NCBI GenBank assembly: GCA_024291935.2
Contig: CM044317.1
Span: forward strand, 19,614,230 to 19,678,229
Direction of reading: 5' to 3'
Origin: Okapia johnstoni
Lineage: Eukaryota; Chordata; Mammalia; Artiodactyla; Giraffidae
Length of the DNA stretch: 64,000 bases
Shown: positions 34,778 to 46,894 of the stretch, piece after piece
Position numbering within the stretch: position 1 is the first letter of the stretch
Layout: the number at the start of each line of letters is the position of its first letter
Made by a program: the position numbers and the translations under genes
The notes under the pieces: model-generated
Database searches by the model: none
Seen by the model: the letters and a program-made list of their open reading frames with translations, nothing else
What the model was told of the DNA's origin: nothing

Positions 34778-34866
34778 GGATCTTCTGACCCAGGGACTGA
34801 ATCCGTGTCTCCTGTGTCTCCTGCATTGCAGGCAGATTCTTTATCACTTGAGCCATCGGGGACATC

Positions 34867-36029
34867 CCTTATGATTCTAAAGACTATTGAATATGCCCAG
34901 AGCTTTCAAGTGATGTATGTCATTTTACTTGTGAATAGAGAGATTACTATTTTGGTGAAAAAATTAAATAGTAAGGGTCCCTTCTCCTGGGAATCTGTTG
35001 GGGAGAATCCAGGCTTCTGGGCATTTACTACCATTGCTTGCTAAGGAGGCAATACCAGGCCAGGCTTCAGAGGACCTGTTGCCACTGGGCTGAAAGCCTG
35101 CACTCTGACATGATTAATATCTGATGTCCTCTTAATGTGTGGGGGTTGTTAAAGGCATGCCAGCCTCTGCCGTTAAGAAGCGCTAAACCTATCACTTTTA
35201 CAAGGCAGCAAAAAAAAAATCCCCATTTATTATATTTTAGTGCAGGGTGCTTGTCAGACTTTTCTACCTAAAGCACACTTTGTGCTTGAACTTGGATCCA
35301 CAGTTTTATAGCCTGTCCTTTCCTCCACACAATTTCCTGATTAGTTCTGGGTGAAACACTTCTGAGCTGCAGAATCCTCATCCTGTAAATGAAATGGTTT
35401 TCTTGGGTGACCACGAGGGTGTTTTTAGGCAATCAGTTATGCTCTTCATTCCATGGGTTGCAATTTACATGAACCTGGATAGCTTATTTTCATATTAATA
35501 TTTTTTGCACGTGTAGACAACTCTCAGAATTCACTAACTAATCATTCTTTGACTTGACATGATAGTAATTTGTTTTGATTGTATTGATTACAATAAGTGC
35601 CATTCCTTTTTCATGATTAAGATAAAAACACATCCTTTGCCTCCATTCTATATTTTGAGGCTATATTTTTCAACCTTTTAATCTCATAAATCTAGGAATG
35701 AATTGCTAAGAAATGCAAACACAAAAAAACAAAAACAAAATGGCAAAATCAAACATATAATTAAACAAAAATAAATAAGTAAATAAGTAAAGGATAAATC
35801 CAGAGGTTAAAAAATCCAAAGCTAGATTTAGAGGAATCTAGCAAGGAACGGTGATTTAAATTACCCACAACACTGACATCAGTTGAAGACAATGTAACTG
35901 GTTTTGTGAAAAATGTTTCATTCCCTAGCTATTTTGGCCTTTTATTAAAATTCCTTTGCCTTAGCAGTTGGCTTCATTATTTCAGTATCCTCTTCACATC
36001 CTGCCATCACCTGTATTTGTCTGGTTGGT
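34867..36029. other. Unassigned sequence
   Basis: No gene or clear repeat. A-rich runs occur at 35210-35220 and 35720-35790 with an aaataagtaaataag microrepeat. Confidence 0.4.
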
Positions 36030-36252
36030 GTTCAGTCACTAAGTCGTGTCCAACTCTTTGTGACTCCATTGACTGCTGCATGCCAGGCTTCCCTGTAATT
36101 CACCATTTCCCAGAGTTTGCTCAAATCACGTCCATTGAGTTGATGATGCCATCCAATCATCTCATCCTCTGTCACCCGTTCTCCTCCTGTCCTCACTCTT
36201 TCCCAGCATCAGGGTCTTTTCCAATGTGTTGGCGCATCAGGTGGCCAAAGTC
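36030..36252 (-). mobile_element. BovB LINE, 3' 220 bp
   Basis: From ttcagtcactaagtcgtgtc to gcatcaggtggccaaag. Diverged, and 5'-truncated just at the end corresponding to ctttggccacctgatgtg. Confidence 0.88.
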
Positions 36253-36469
36253 TTGTTTCTTAAGATGCCCTTTATCTTGGTGTATTGAGGGACATTTTGG
36301 AAAGAACTGAAGATGACTTTCAGCAGCCTCCATCCAGTATATGTTGACCCATTTCTGTGAAGGAGACCATAATATACTAACCCAAATTAAGCCATTTTGG
36401 TTTTTTTCCAGCTAAAAGCAGTTGAGAAATAGCAGACACACAAAGAATTCACTGCCCTCTTCATGTCTG
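36253..36469. other. Unassigned spacer
   Basis: No supported feature. Confidence 0.4.
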
Positions 36470-36903
36470 CCTGAAAACAGAACCTAAATACCCTCCCCAC
36501 AACCATCTGGGGTGAGGAGACTTTTATCACTGAGAATGGAGAGTCATACTGAGATTAGTCTGCAAAAACAAATCTTACTAAAGTAATCTTCCATTCACTT
36601 TCCCCATGTACTTCCTAGTCATTTTCTCACAATTCATCATCCCTGGAAGCCCAAACCCCCCTCATTTATCTCCATAAGGCACTGCCCTTTTTAAAAAAAA
36701 GTATAGAAGTCCCTGAGTCTGTTTCTTTTGGTTTCTATTTCTTTACTGTGATAACACATGTGCACATACAATTAAACAAATGCTAATAAAAGTTGTATGT
36801 CTTTCCTTCTGTTAACCTGTATTTTGTCATTTTAATTCATAGGCCCAAGCTACTGAACTTGAAAATAGAGGAAAAGGGTTTTTTTTTTTTTTTCCTCCCA
36901 ACA
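36470..36903 (+). mobile_element. Old LTR with poly-T at its end
   Basis: The 3' part is clear: ttctgttaacctgtattttg, ttaattcataggcccaagc and a terminal cctcccaaca at 36903. T15 (36879-36893) has expanded within the usual gaaaa...tttcctccc context. Its layout matches the LTR ending at 22121. The start is an estimate. Confidence 0.6.
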
Positions 36904-39099
36904 TCTGAAATCTACCTACCTGCCAGGAGAAGGCCAGGAGACCCTCTGATAGCAAGCCCTAACTATGACTTTTAAAGAGGAAGAAGAAATAAATCTGTAT
37001 TGTTTCAATGGCAGAAGAAATTCAGGAAGGTGGAATGCAATGATCCCAGATGGAATTTGGCTAGCAGAGAAGCTTCATGATTGGAAAAGTGTCACCATCT
37101 TTGGTAACTACATTCTTGTTTCAGTGTAGACTTTGATTTTTCTGACTGTTTTCCTTTTTGTATTTGTAGTCTGATAATGTTTTCCACCAATTACACATTT
37201 GCTTCAGATTTCTTTGAATCTACTCTGCTTTATTTAAGAAACCTTAGTTTATTTACCACCATTTTTTATATATAAAGCTAAGTTTTTAAAGATAAGTGTT
37301 TAAAAAAAGTCTAAAACATGGCACATATTACTTATAAATATATAGTATTTTGACATATAATTTTCTGTGACTTTCAAGAGCCAGAAACCAAGCTGAATGT
37401 GATTTGAGTAACTTTTTATGTACAATAATCTCCTCTAATGTATCACACTTAGAGAAATTTATGTTAATTTGATCAGTGCTTATCTTTGGAGGAACTTGAG
37501 CATTTGTTGACCATCATTATGGCTGTATCCTTAATTCTGTTTCATTCATTTATTAAAAACATCCATTTAATAGTTAAAATATGATCAAAACTGCCAGTGC
37601 TGAGAATACAAAGATGAAAATCCTGAGTTCTTGACTCACTTTGACTCCTTCAATTGGTTAATATGGAGGCATTTGCTGAAAATTAGGTCAAGTGCCTATG
37701 AAATCTCTAATTTTTGCTATGTGAATGACATAGCTTGTTTGCATGCAAATATGGTCTCAGAAGGACCTTTTGGCATAAGGAATAAAAATAGGCCAAAGTG
37801 TGTTCATTTATTACACTGGCTTACCATTAAAGACTGATTTCAATAAGAACAACCAATGCATATATGAATAGATAGATTCAATATTTCAATATCTAGGAAT
37901 GTATAAATTCTTAAACATCATTTAAAATTATTTTTAGTTCTTCATAAAAATGTTTTCATACATGCTTAATTTCTCGGTCACAAGAAATTGACCTCATGCC
38001 TTTAAATTAGAAAACTATTGAGTGTCCATGTGTGCACCCATACATGCATGTATTAGTGTGTGTTGCATCCTCACATATAGTCCAACTGATTTCCAGTTCT
38101 GTCTTTTATAGACCAAAGCTTATATTTGACTTTGAATTGCTTATTTTTATTTTTTGATAGATCACGAATAAGAACAGACAGTGCAAATAGTTATCCTAAA
38201 TTTTGATACATTCTTTTAAGTGGAAATTGAAAATAATTTCTATCAAATACACCTGCCTTCTAAATTATCCACATTTCTAAGTGATTTTAGGATTCTGGGT
38301 TCACCGTATGCTTACTTTTAAATTTTGATTAGTACATTTTTTAAGCCTTCTGAATGTGTGTAAAGGGAATTTATAAAAACCTAAATGTTTAGCCAGAAGT
38401 TAAGAGATCTTATGAGAGAATGAATGTTTTCATACTATTTTTTTTTCATATGTCTTTCCTTCCTCTCTTGTATAAAGTTGGGTTATACATTGTGTCCTTA
38501 TTTCATAAAAGACACATTTCCCTAAAAAGAAAAAGCATTCTATTCTTTACTCACCATTCAGTTCAGATCAAGCTTGACCAGGGACATAGGTTGGAGATCC
38601 TTGCTTTGGTTCAAAGCTGAAAATATGCACTTTTAAGATCTCTCCCTACCCTGTGATTCTGATATAGATATGAGAACCCCTGGTATCATGAAATAAAATT
38701 GCTATGGATTGATTTATTGAAATACAAATTCATACCAGGTAAAAGGAGAAGGGAGGTAGGTAGTGCTGAGAATAAAGCAAAGACATATCCTTCTGAAGCA
38801 AGTGTGGGGCTTTTCTGACCCTCAGAGACAAGGAAATTTGGCTGAACCCCAACCTTGAGTGTTTGAGAATTTAGAGCCCTTCTCACCAAGTCAGTAACTT
38901 CTGACATATTTTTTCCCTTGTGTTTTCCTCTGGACTTTTTCCTACTAGTGTTTTAAAATATAATGCATTAATAGAAAAGACATAGTAAGGTCCACAGGTC
39001 AGGAGATGGTTGCCATGGCAAAGATAGTTACTCTCAGTTCCCGAAAGAAAGAGTTGTGTGAAGCCATGGAGGCCACTCAGGGAATCATTAAGGTCAGCA
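36904..39099. other. Unassigned AT-rich sequence
   Basis: About 2.2 kb without a gene. Short frames at 37631-37837 and 38420-38620 have no domains. A vague MER5-like trace (ctgtgattctgatatagata) lies near 38650-38670. Confidence 0.4.
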
Positions 39100-39560
39100 T
39101 GAGGCAAAGTGGGGGTCATGTGAGCAAAGGTCTTTATTGGGGTTTCTGCAAGAAAGAACAGGTGAGGGAGGGTAAGCAGGCTTAAGATTGGCTAGTTGAA
39201 CAATTTCAGTGGGCTCTTTGTGACCCTTTGTGGACTTTACCCCGCCAGGCTCCTCTGTCGATGGGGATTCTCCAGGCAAGAATACTGGAATGGGTTGCCA
39301 TGCCCTCCTCCAAGGGATCTTCTCCATCTAGGGATTGAACCCAGGTCTCCCACATTGCAGGTGGATTTTTTACTGTGTGAGTCACCAGGAAAGCCCCGAG
39401 TTGTTGACTATCTCTAGGAATTGACTAATTCTGGGAAGGTCCAAAGACCCCAGATGTCAGAGCATCAGAATACTGAAAACAAAAGGCCAGTTAATACAAC
39501 TAGGTCCAACTTCCTATCTTGGTACTTCCCCTTCAAGACCTGAACCAAAAGTTTAGCTAT
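39100..39560 (-). mobile_element. ERV LTR, minus strand, split by a Bov-tA
   Basis: On the minus strand a polyadenylation signal lies in accccaataaagacctttgct (about 39127-39146), and U3-like text continues beyond the SINE to about 39560. The boundaries are approximate. Confidence 0.5.
39218..39396 (-). mobile_element. Bov-tA SINE
   Basis: Reverse copy from tttgtgaccctttgtggact to a diverged head, gtcaccaggaaagcccc. Confidence 0.9.
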
Positions 39561-40118
39561 CCCTTTCATCAGTTCCCACAAAAGTCCTCATCACACCAAG
39601 AATTTTGTTAGTTTAGGCCTTAACGTGTGGAAGGAAAGTTACAAGGAATTATAAACAACTGTCTTTTTCTAGATCCTTCTCTGTCCAGTGTGAGCAACGA
39701 TTTCCCATCCTTCCCTCCAGCAGGGCAAATTCTTACCTTTAGGCCATCCAAAGTCTTAGTTTTGACCACAATTGGGGTTTCAAATAATTTTCTGAGCACT
39801 GGTGGACCTCTTCTCCATATGATAAATGCTTCTGTCAACTGCTAAGAAAATAAAAATCCTCTATCTCTTACTGATAACATCAAAACATATATAAACATCA
39901 CGCTGATAAGATGGATGGAGGAGAACTGAGAATAACAAAAGCAAGAAGTGATTTTGAATTAACTACGAAGTTGAAGTGAAGGTGCAGAATGTGGCACTGT
40001 TGACTCCATAGTGATAGTTTGGGCAGCAGGGTTGATAAACATATCATGACTTTGCTCCCTGAGACAGAGTGTGGTCTGTAAACTTTTGTAGAAGAAATTT
40101 ACTGTTATATGCTTGTAT
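39561..40118. other. Unassigned sequence
   Basis: Overlapping 72-aa frames on both strands (39620-39845) are mutual shadows with no domain. Confidence 0.4.
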
Positions 40119-40130
40119 TATTATAATGCA

Positions 40131-40349
40131 GGCTTCCCTTGTAGCTCAGCTGGTAGAGTCTGCCTGCAATGCAAGAGACCTGGGTTCAGTTCCTGGGTCA
40201 GGAAAATCCCCCAGAGAAGGAAATGGCAACCCACTCCAGAGAATCCCATGGACACGTAAGCCTGGCAGGCTACAGTCCATGGGGTCCCAAGAGTCGGACA
40301 CGACTTACCGACTAAACCATAGACTCGGGCATGACTGAGTGACTAACAC
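40131..40349 (+). mobile_element. Bov-tA SINE with duplicated tail
   Basis: Head ggcttcccttgtagctcagc with a B-box-like gggttcagttcctgg. The 3' unit appears twice (gagtcggacacgacttaccg, then gactcgggcatgactgagtg). A perfect 12-bp duplication, tattataatgca, flanks it at 40119-40130 and 40350-40361. Confidence 0.93.
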
Positions 40350-40431
40350 TATTATAATGCAATTTGTGTAACTGTTTTGGGAGAATCAAGGATGGTTTCC
40401 TGGACATGAACATATAAATCCTGCCTGGTGT

Positions 40432-40640
40432 GTGTGTGCTAAATCACTTAGTCATGTCTAATTCATTGCAACCCTATGAACTATAGCCCACCAGGCTCCT
40501 CTGTCCATGGAATTTCCAGGCAAGAATACTGAAGTTGGTTGCCATGCCCTCCTCAGGGGATCTTCCCAACCCAGGGATTGAACCCAGGTCTCCTGCCCTG
40601 CAGGTGAATTCCTTACCCTCTGAGCCACCTGGGAAGCCCA
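40432..40640 (-). mobile_element. Bov-tA SINE
   Basis: Complete reverse copy. An 8-bp duplication, cctggtgt, is at 40424-40431 and 40641-40648. It lies 80 bp from an oppositely oriented SINE. Confidence 0.93.
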
Positions 40641-40648
40641 CCTGGTGT

Positions 40649-41163
40649 CTAGTGATCTCTATAACTCTGTACTACATGTGACCCTGGTTATTCTGGGCCA
40701 AGCAAAAACCAGAAAACAATTTATGAGTACCTTTATATAAAGATACATCTGCAAATATCCTTTACATAAAGGGTATAGCTGCAGAATATCCTGATGACTG
40801 GTAAACATTATCTCTGGGTGCCTGTGAAAGTGTTTCTAGAAGAGATTTAGCATTTGACCTGGTAGAGGGAATAAAGACCATAGTCCCGTGTGAATTTGAA
40901 TTGGAGCAGTACTCTGTGGTCCTTCCGGGCTCCCCTCAACCCCGCCCCCACCCCGCCATGTGCTCCACCTGCCTTTTGTCTGTGGAGAAACTGTAGCCAA
41001 AGAATAATTTTAATTAGAGAAGTGAAAAAGTACATGAAGGAAAACAGTCAAAGGAGACCAAATATTAAAATTTAGTCCTTAAGCAAAGTCAAGAATTTTA
41101 GTTTCTTCTCGAGGGCTATAGATGATATTCTGAGCCGTATCCTGTGAACTGTCTCATAAATAC
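40649..41163. other. Unassigned sequence
   Basis: A C-rich patch lies at about 40925-40975. No gene is supported. Confidence 0.4.
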
Positions 41164-41556
41164 TGAAACCCCTTTCAGGTGACAGAAGTTAACTACATGA
41201 TAATCAGACTGTACTCATAAGCTGCCACAATTCCAAGAACTGGCCTCAAGGAAATGGGAACAGACAGACCCTGGAACTGAGGACTAGCTGTACTTAAAAC
41301 AATCAAGATGATGCGGGACAGACCACCGATGACCAATTTCAAGATGACTGTGAGAGCCGACTGTGTTGTTTCTGCCTATAATCCCTTCCTTCTGTCTATA
41401 AAAGCTCTTGCCCCCTGATTGTCATGGAGGGGTGGGGGTGTCAAGCTTTGGACAGGCGTCCCTGACATCCAAAATAAAGCAAACTTTCCTTTCCACCAAA
41501 CTCACATTTTTATCACCTTTTAAGCAGCAAGCAGACAGACCCCACTTTTGGTTACA
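41164..41556 (+). mobile_element. Solo ERV LTR
   Basis: Starts TGAAACCCC and ends TTACA. It contains a TATA-like ctataaaagctcttgc (41396-41411), a polyadenylation signal in ccaaaataaagcaaactttc (41468-41487), and a U5 of the tttccaccaaactcac type. This is the classic U3-R-U5 order. No internal retroviral genes are present. Confidence 0.75.
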
Positions 41557-42649
41557 AACTGGCATCATCCACTCCTTTAGGGGCTTGAAAAAAATCAGAA
41601 AAGCAGGCAGGCGACTTTAGTCTCCAAGCTGGGACAACCAGTATTCCCAGTTCTCAGGCTTTTGGACTCAAACTGGATTATACCCCCAGCTTTCCCGGTT
41701 CCCTGTTGGTTGTGATTCTCCAGAGAATCTGAGTCATACACGAGTAACCAGGAGCGAGGATCCCTGGCCCGTGGAATAAAAGCTGTGCCATTTTCCCGCT
41801 GTGGTCTCTTGGGCCTGACAGAGGCTCACAATCTCCTCTGAGAAATGGAAATAACATCTGGATCACATGACCTCATGGACTACTCTGAAGAATGTATTTA
41901 AAAGTGTTTAGCCTCAAGTTTAGTGCTGTTGGCAGTTACTGTTCTTTGGCTAAATTAATCTCAAGTGCAATTACAACCTAAATCTCAGCATAATCAGTAC
42001 TTTCATGCGTCTACAACTGATTGACGGGCACAATATTTGTCACAACATTCAGATATCCTAAGGACAAAAGAAATTGGACAGAGATTTACATTTGAGATAC
42101 ATGTTGGCTCATGTTCTTGTCAGCTGCAAACTTTTTGAGCTGAAATGGAGGGGCAATCAAGCCTGATGGTACGAGATACTCCTCCTGAGGGAACCAGGGT
42201 TGCTGATTGTGGTTCAGGCTTCTTCATCATCAGATAAGTGGTGCTTCAAGGAGCTGGAGAGAGACAGGGTGCAGAGTGGGGCCACGAAGAGCCCTTGATG
42301 AAGAGCTGCGAGTATTCTCTGATTTGCATTCAAAGAAACAAGAATTTACTGCCCAGGCATCTTGATTTTGCCATAGCTGCTTTCCTCTTATTTCCAAGTT
42401 ATTGTTAAATATGTATTAAGCTCCTACAGTGCATGGCACTAAGCAAATAAAGGAAAACCCTGTTATAGGGCAGCTTTTACTACCAGGCCCTTCTTTTCCT
42501 TTTAAACCAAAGTTTAGGATTACCCGTCAATAGAAAGGATACTAAAATAGGTAGCTAATAGGATACTTCTGGACCTTCCTTGGTTATTCTGCATATAAAA
42601 ACAAGTTATATTTAATAACTAAAATTATCAGTATATTTGTGGCTAATCA
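41557..42649. other. Unassigned sequence
   Basis: No gene or named repeat across about 1.1 kb. Confidence 0.4.
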
Positions 42650-43290
42650 CTATGGTCATGATGTGGCACAGACTGGAAAGCAGAGGATTAAATAGTCCCC
42701 ATAACACATCACGTTCTGTTAGTTCTGCGAGACTGAATATAGAAGAAGACAATGGCCAGACCACAGACAAAAGCATAATATTGACCCACAACCTGCAGCC
42801 ACTTGCCTAGGAAAACCAACCCCTTATCATCAGTAAGCCATGCAGGAAGACCACGCCTGCTGTAAGTCACACTTGAAGGAAGCCAGATTTCTAGCTCTAG
42901 TGACAGACCATAAAGCTAAACAATGGCTTCTACAACAATTAGCCCCAAATGGCCAGGACATGATAAATAATTGACAGCTTTCCTAATTTTTACTGCCATG
43001 CTCAACTCAGGACTAACCAGAGAAAGCCAGATATGTACCCTACCAATCATAGAGCACATATGCTTATCCTACCTATAGCTAACCAATCACAGAGCACATC
43101 TACTTGTTCCACCTACATCTTCTCTGTGCAAACAACCTCCAATACAGGCACACATGAAGTCTTCCATTTTTTTTCCACTATGAAGCATCCCTACTCTTTT
43201 GCCTGCCTCGAGTTTCTACCAAAGCACGGGTGATGACGGCTGATACTCTTGTAATGGCAAGTTCAAAATAGCCTTATTTGATTGGTCTTC
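42650..43290 (+). mobile_element. Old LTR-like element with tandem CCAAT units
   Basis: Contains two ~40-bp units beginning accaatca (43042 and 43082) and a 3' part with ttttgcctgcctcgagtttc and ttgtaatggcaagttcaaaa, typical of an ERV LTR. The ends are estimated. Confidence 0.5.
43042..43121 (+). repeat. Two 40-bp tandem units with CCAAT boxes
   Basis: accaatcatagagcacatat... is followed 40 bp later by accaatcacagagcacatct.... Each unit carries a CCAAT motif, as in duplicated U3 enhancer blocks. Confidence 0.75.
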
Positions 43291-44129
43291 ATGTATTTTC
43301 ATTAGTTCTAAGGACAAGAGGGCTGAGTTTGGAAGGCTCATTAACAAATCCCCATCTGCCCCTGGGGAGAACTCAGTGACTGCCAAGGCTGGCCAGTGGT
43401 ATCTGGGTTCTAAGTGGACAGCCCTTTGTGTTTGTATGCAAGTGGGTGAACGTAGAGACCTGAGTGTGTGCGGACAAACAGACTTCACATCTTAGCAATG
43501 AACCAGAGGAACTGGATATAGAAATGGCAAAAACAAAATAGCACAGCCCCTCCAGGGTTCTGAGAGGATTAAGTTGGAAAATCAATAGCTTGCAAAGAAC
43601 CACAAAATAAAAACCGAGCAGTACTTTCAAGTGTTCAAGGCACTGCTGTGAAATCTCAAAACACTACTGACTAGAGCAATTTTATGACAATATTTTTCTA
43701 ACTTTTAAACTGTTTTTGACATAGCCTTGAAATTCATTTAAAAGGATTTTCCCCTACCTTAAACACATCAAAGCAGGGCCGCAGGCAGAGGGATAACTCA
43801 GTCCTATGAAAGTCAGTTTTGAAAAGGTAAACTCGCAAAGTGAAAGTACCTCATCAGAAGAAATAAAACACAATAGAAGCTACTAACAACAGAGCATTTT
43901 CACTCAGTTTCACTTATCAAAACTAATTGTAAACAGGACACAATTGTGATTGAGACCGTTAAGCTGTAGAATGGATCTTCCTTACCTAATTTTCAGTGCT
44001 AATTGAGCTGTGTTTCTTCACTTACTTGATTGTTTCATATTTGTACATTATTAGCTCCAAAGGTCATTACTGCAATGCAGGGAGCCCCACTGGGGTTTTA
44101 GAAATCTGGAGGCTCCCACTTACCGCCTT
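43291..44129. other. Unassigned sequence
   Basis: Minus frames at 43216-43488 and 43373-43630 have no domain. No gene is supported. Confidence 0.4.
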
Positions 44130-44262
44130 AGGTTGGTGGTTCTTAACCGTGACGGTTCATTACAGCCAGCCCACCTCAGACCAATTAAATCATAACCCCT
44201 CGGTACATTTTTAAAAAGAGCTCCCCTGGTGATTCTAATGTGAACAGAGTGTCGAAAAAACA
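44130..44262 (+). mobile_element. MER5A-like DNA transposon
   Basis: ggttggtggttcttaaccgt, ctcagaccaattaaatcata and agctcccctggtgattctaa match the hAT-Charlie nonautonomous family MER5A in order. Confidence 0.75.
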
Positions 44263-45317
44263 CTCTCCTTGAAGAGGCAAGATTTCCTTGACAGTAAGTG
44301 TCACCTTGAATTGCATTCACTTTGTTTGAGGGTTGTCAAAATTTAATAAAAGAATTTTACCTTGTTGCTTTAAAGTGATAGTATCATAGATGTTACAAAC
44401 TGGACTCTCTGGAACCTTACCTGGCTTGTTAATACTCTGTGTCCCAGGACCCAAGAGCGGTGGTGGTGGGGGTGATCTGATTTGGAATAATAGGATGTGG
44501 AAGGCAGATTCATGAATTCCTTCTCTGTTGCATCGATTTTCAATATGAAAATGATCAGATACGTAGTGTAGGAGGCAAAGAGTTGAAGAGTGATCATATG
44601 CCAAGTTGGCTGTATGAATGGCCGGTGATGACACAATATCCCACTCTGGCTCATCTCTTTTCACCGTTGCCAGTGACCACCCAAAAGACATGGGACCTGC
44701 AGATGCGATAGCATCTTTGCACTGAAGAATTTAGAGAAAGCCTCAGGAAACTGATTTCAAGACTTGGGATCTGCACTTACTGTGTCTCCTAATCTCAGAC
44801 TTAGAAGCAGAGATATCACCGAGTGACTCTTTATGAGGGACTTAGTTTTCTAGAATTCACAAGATTACAAATGAAGTACCTTCAGGACAGAGTGAATCAT
44901 AACAGTGTGAGTAGACTGTTAAAAACCATTAGTTTTCAGACAATTAGGGGAGGAAAGCTAGAGTGCCTGCTCCTTCACTAATCCTTCCCTATAGCGGCAG
45001 GGGGTCTGGCCTTCAAGCTCCATTGCCTGGAACTTTCCTTGAACAGATGTGTCCGGTGACAGCATTTGAAGCTTCCTGAGAAGTGAATAACTTAGAAAGG
45101 ACTCTGCATTCTTGATTTACTTAGCATACATTTTTGTAGAAATGACTGCTTTAGATTGTTTCTTAGTTTCTTCCACCCCCTTTGATTGTCAGAGCTACTT
45201 CCTCTATTAAATGGGTATGGATTTCCTTAGCATTTGAAAGGATAGAAAATATTCTCCTTGTTCTGGAACTTCTAATTAGTCTAGGAGAAAAGGGTTTCAG
45301 GATAATATGTGCCCTCC
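44263..45317. other. Unassigned; one 124-aa chance-like ORF
   Basis: The minus frame 44317-44691 (124 aa) has a run of five prolines and no recognisable domain, and an overlapping frame of 94 aa exists on the same strand. I do not call a gene. Confidence 0.4.
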
Positions 45318-45525
45318 CCCTCATGGCACTAGTGGTAAGGAACTCGCCTGCAATGCAGGAGACACAGGTTTGATCCCTGATTCAGGAAGATCCCCTGGAG
45401 AAGGAAATAGCGACTCACTCCAGTATTTTTGCTGGAGAACCCCATGGACAGAGGAGCCTGACAGGCTACAGTTCATTGGGTTACAAAGAGTCAGACAGGA
45501 CTTGGCAACTAAACAAGAACAACAC
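45318..45525 (+). mobile_element. Bov-tA SINE
   Basis: Head partly lost (catggcactagtggtaagga), body and tail clear (ggacttggcaactaaacaag). Confidence 0.9.
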
Positions 45526-45824
45526 CACCCTCACTCAAGGTGTAGATGTGCCTCAAAGATAACGGCTTTGTGTATGATGTCTTTCAGAGAAGGAGAGGTA
45601 CCCTGGCAGCCCGAATCATGCCTTTATTGCTTACAGTAACTGAGGACTACTCTTGCAAAAGCGCGAAGATGTTCCATGAGTAAAATCACTTCAGCTTAAC
45701 TGCTGCTTTTTACATTTGGCGGATTTTCAATTACATTTACTAGTGGAACAAGGGCCATAAGTATGTGAAACCATAAAGAATATTATAGTGAAAGATTTTT
45801 AAAGTTTTCAAATGTTTTTTAATA
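45526..45824. other. Unassigned spacer
   Basis: No supported feature. Confidence 0.4.
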
Positions 45825-46030
45825 GGCTTTATTTCTTAAATTAGTTTTAACTTCACAGCAAAATTGAGCATAAGCTCAAAGATTTCCCATATACTCTCTG
45901 CCCCCACATACCCATAGCCTCTTCCATTATCAACATCACCTACCAGAGGGGTGCACTTTTTACAACTGGTGAACCTATGTTGACACATCATTGTCATCCA
46001 AAATTCATAGTTTACATTAGGAGTCACTAT

Positions 46031-46585
46031 TTTAAAAATTAATTGTTATTGGAATATATTTGCTTTACAACATTTTGTTAGTTCCTACTGCAATGAAAAA
46101 TGAATCAGCTATACATATAGATGTACATATATCCCTCTTTTTTGGATTTCCATCCCATTCAGGTCACCACAGAACACTGAGTACAGTTTCCTGTGCCATA
46201 CAGTAGGTTCTCATTAGTGATCTGTTTTATACATAATATCAATGGTGTATATGAATCCACCTCCCAATGCAGGAGACACAAGAGACGTGGGTTCATTCCC
46301 TGGGTGGAGAAGATCCCCTGCAGTAGGAAATGGCAACCCACTCCAGTATTTTTGCCTGGAGAATTCCACAGAGAGAGGAGCCTGGGAGGCTACAGTCCAG
46401 GGGGTCACAAACAGCTAGACACAACTGAGTCACCCAGCACACACATGTACATCAATTCCGGCTTCCCAGTTCATCCCACTCCCCTTCCCCCTTGGTATCC
46501 ATACGTTTGTTCTCTACATCTGTTTCATTGTTTATGCTTTGCAAGTAAGATCATCTTTACCATTTTTCTAGATTCAGATTCACTC
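46031..46585 (-). mobile_element. Artiodactyl L1 3' end, minus, split by a Bov-tA
   Basis: Reverse L1 3' UTR: gaatatatttgctttacaac, gtgccatacagtaggttctc and ttcatcccactccccttccc. It complements the same region seen on the plus strand at about 3880-4085. Confidence 0.8.
46255..46440 (+). mobile_element. Bov-tA SINE, 5' end short
   Basis: Starts at gaatccacctcccaatgcag without the first head bases and ends with the agacacaactgagtcaccca tail. It lies inside the young L1. Confidence 0.88.
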
Positions 46586-46587
46586 TT

Positions 46588-46894
46588 TTTATCGGAAAAA
46601 ATTTTTTTTTAATTTAATTAATTAATTTATGGCTGTGCTGGGTCTTCATTGCTCTGTGGGCTTTTATTTAGTTGCAGTGAGCGGGGGCTACTCTTTTGTT
46701 GCGGTGTGCAGACTTCTCATTGCAGTGGCTTCTCTTGTTGTGGAGCACAGCCCTAGACCACTAGGGCTTCAGTGGTTATGGCACTCGGGCATAGTTGTCC
46801 ACGGCATGTGGGATCCTCCTGGATCAGGGATTGAACCCATGTCTCCTGCATTGGCAGGTGGATTCTTTACCACTCAGCTGCCAGGGAAGTCCCA
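46588..46894 (-). mobile_element. CHR-type SINE
   Basis: T-rich tail with attaattaattta, body ggctgtgctgggtcttcatt, reversed head agctgccagggaagtccc. Flanks are gattcactctt (46577-46587) and ggttcactctt (46895-46905), one mismatch. Confidence 0.9.

Larger units (their letters stand above)
32686..34866 (-). mobile_element. Bov-tA SINE split by a solo LTR
   Basis: The tail-side half lies at 32686-32758 (to ctccaggggat). The tRNA-side half resumes exactly in register at 34778 (ggatcttctgacccaggga) and ends near gagccatcggggaca. The two halves make one SINE, proving that the LTR and everything inside it arrived later. Confidence 0.88.

Noticed and set aside
43042..43121. CRISPR-like array
   Set aside because: There are only two directly adjacent 40-bp units and no spacers, in a mammalian LTR context.
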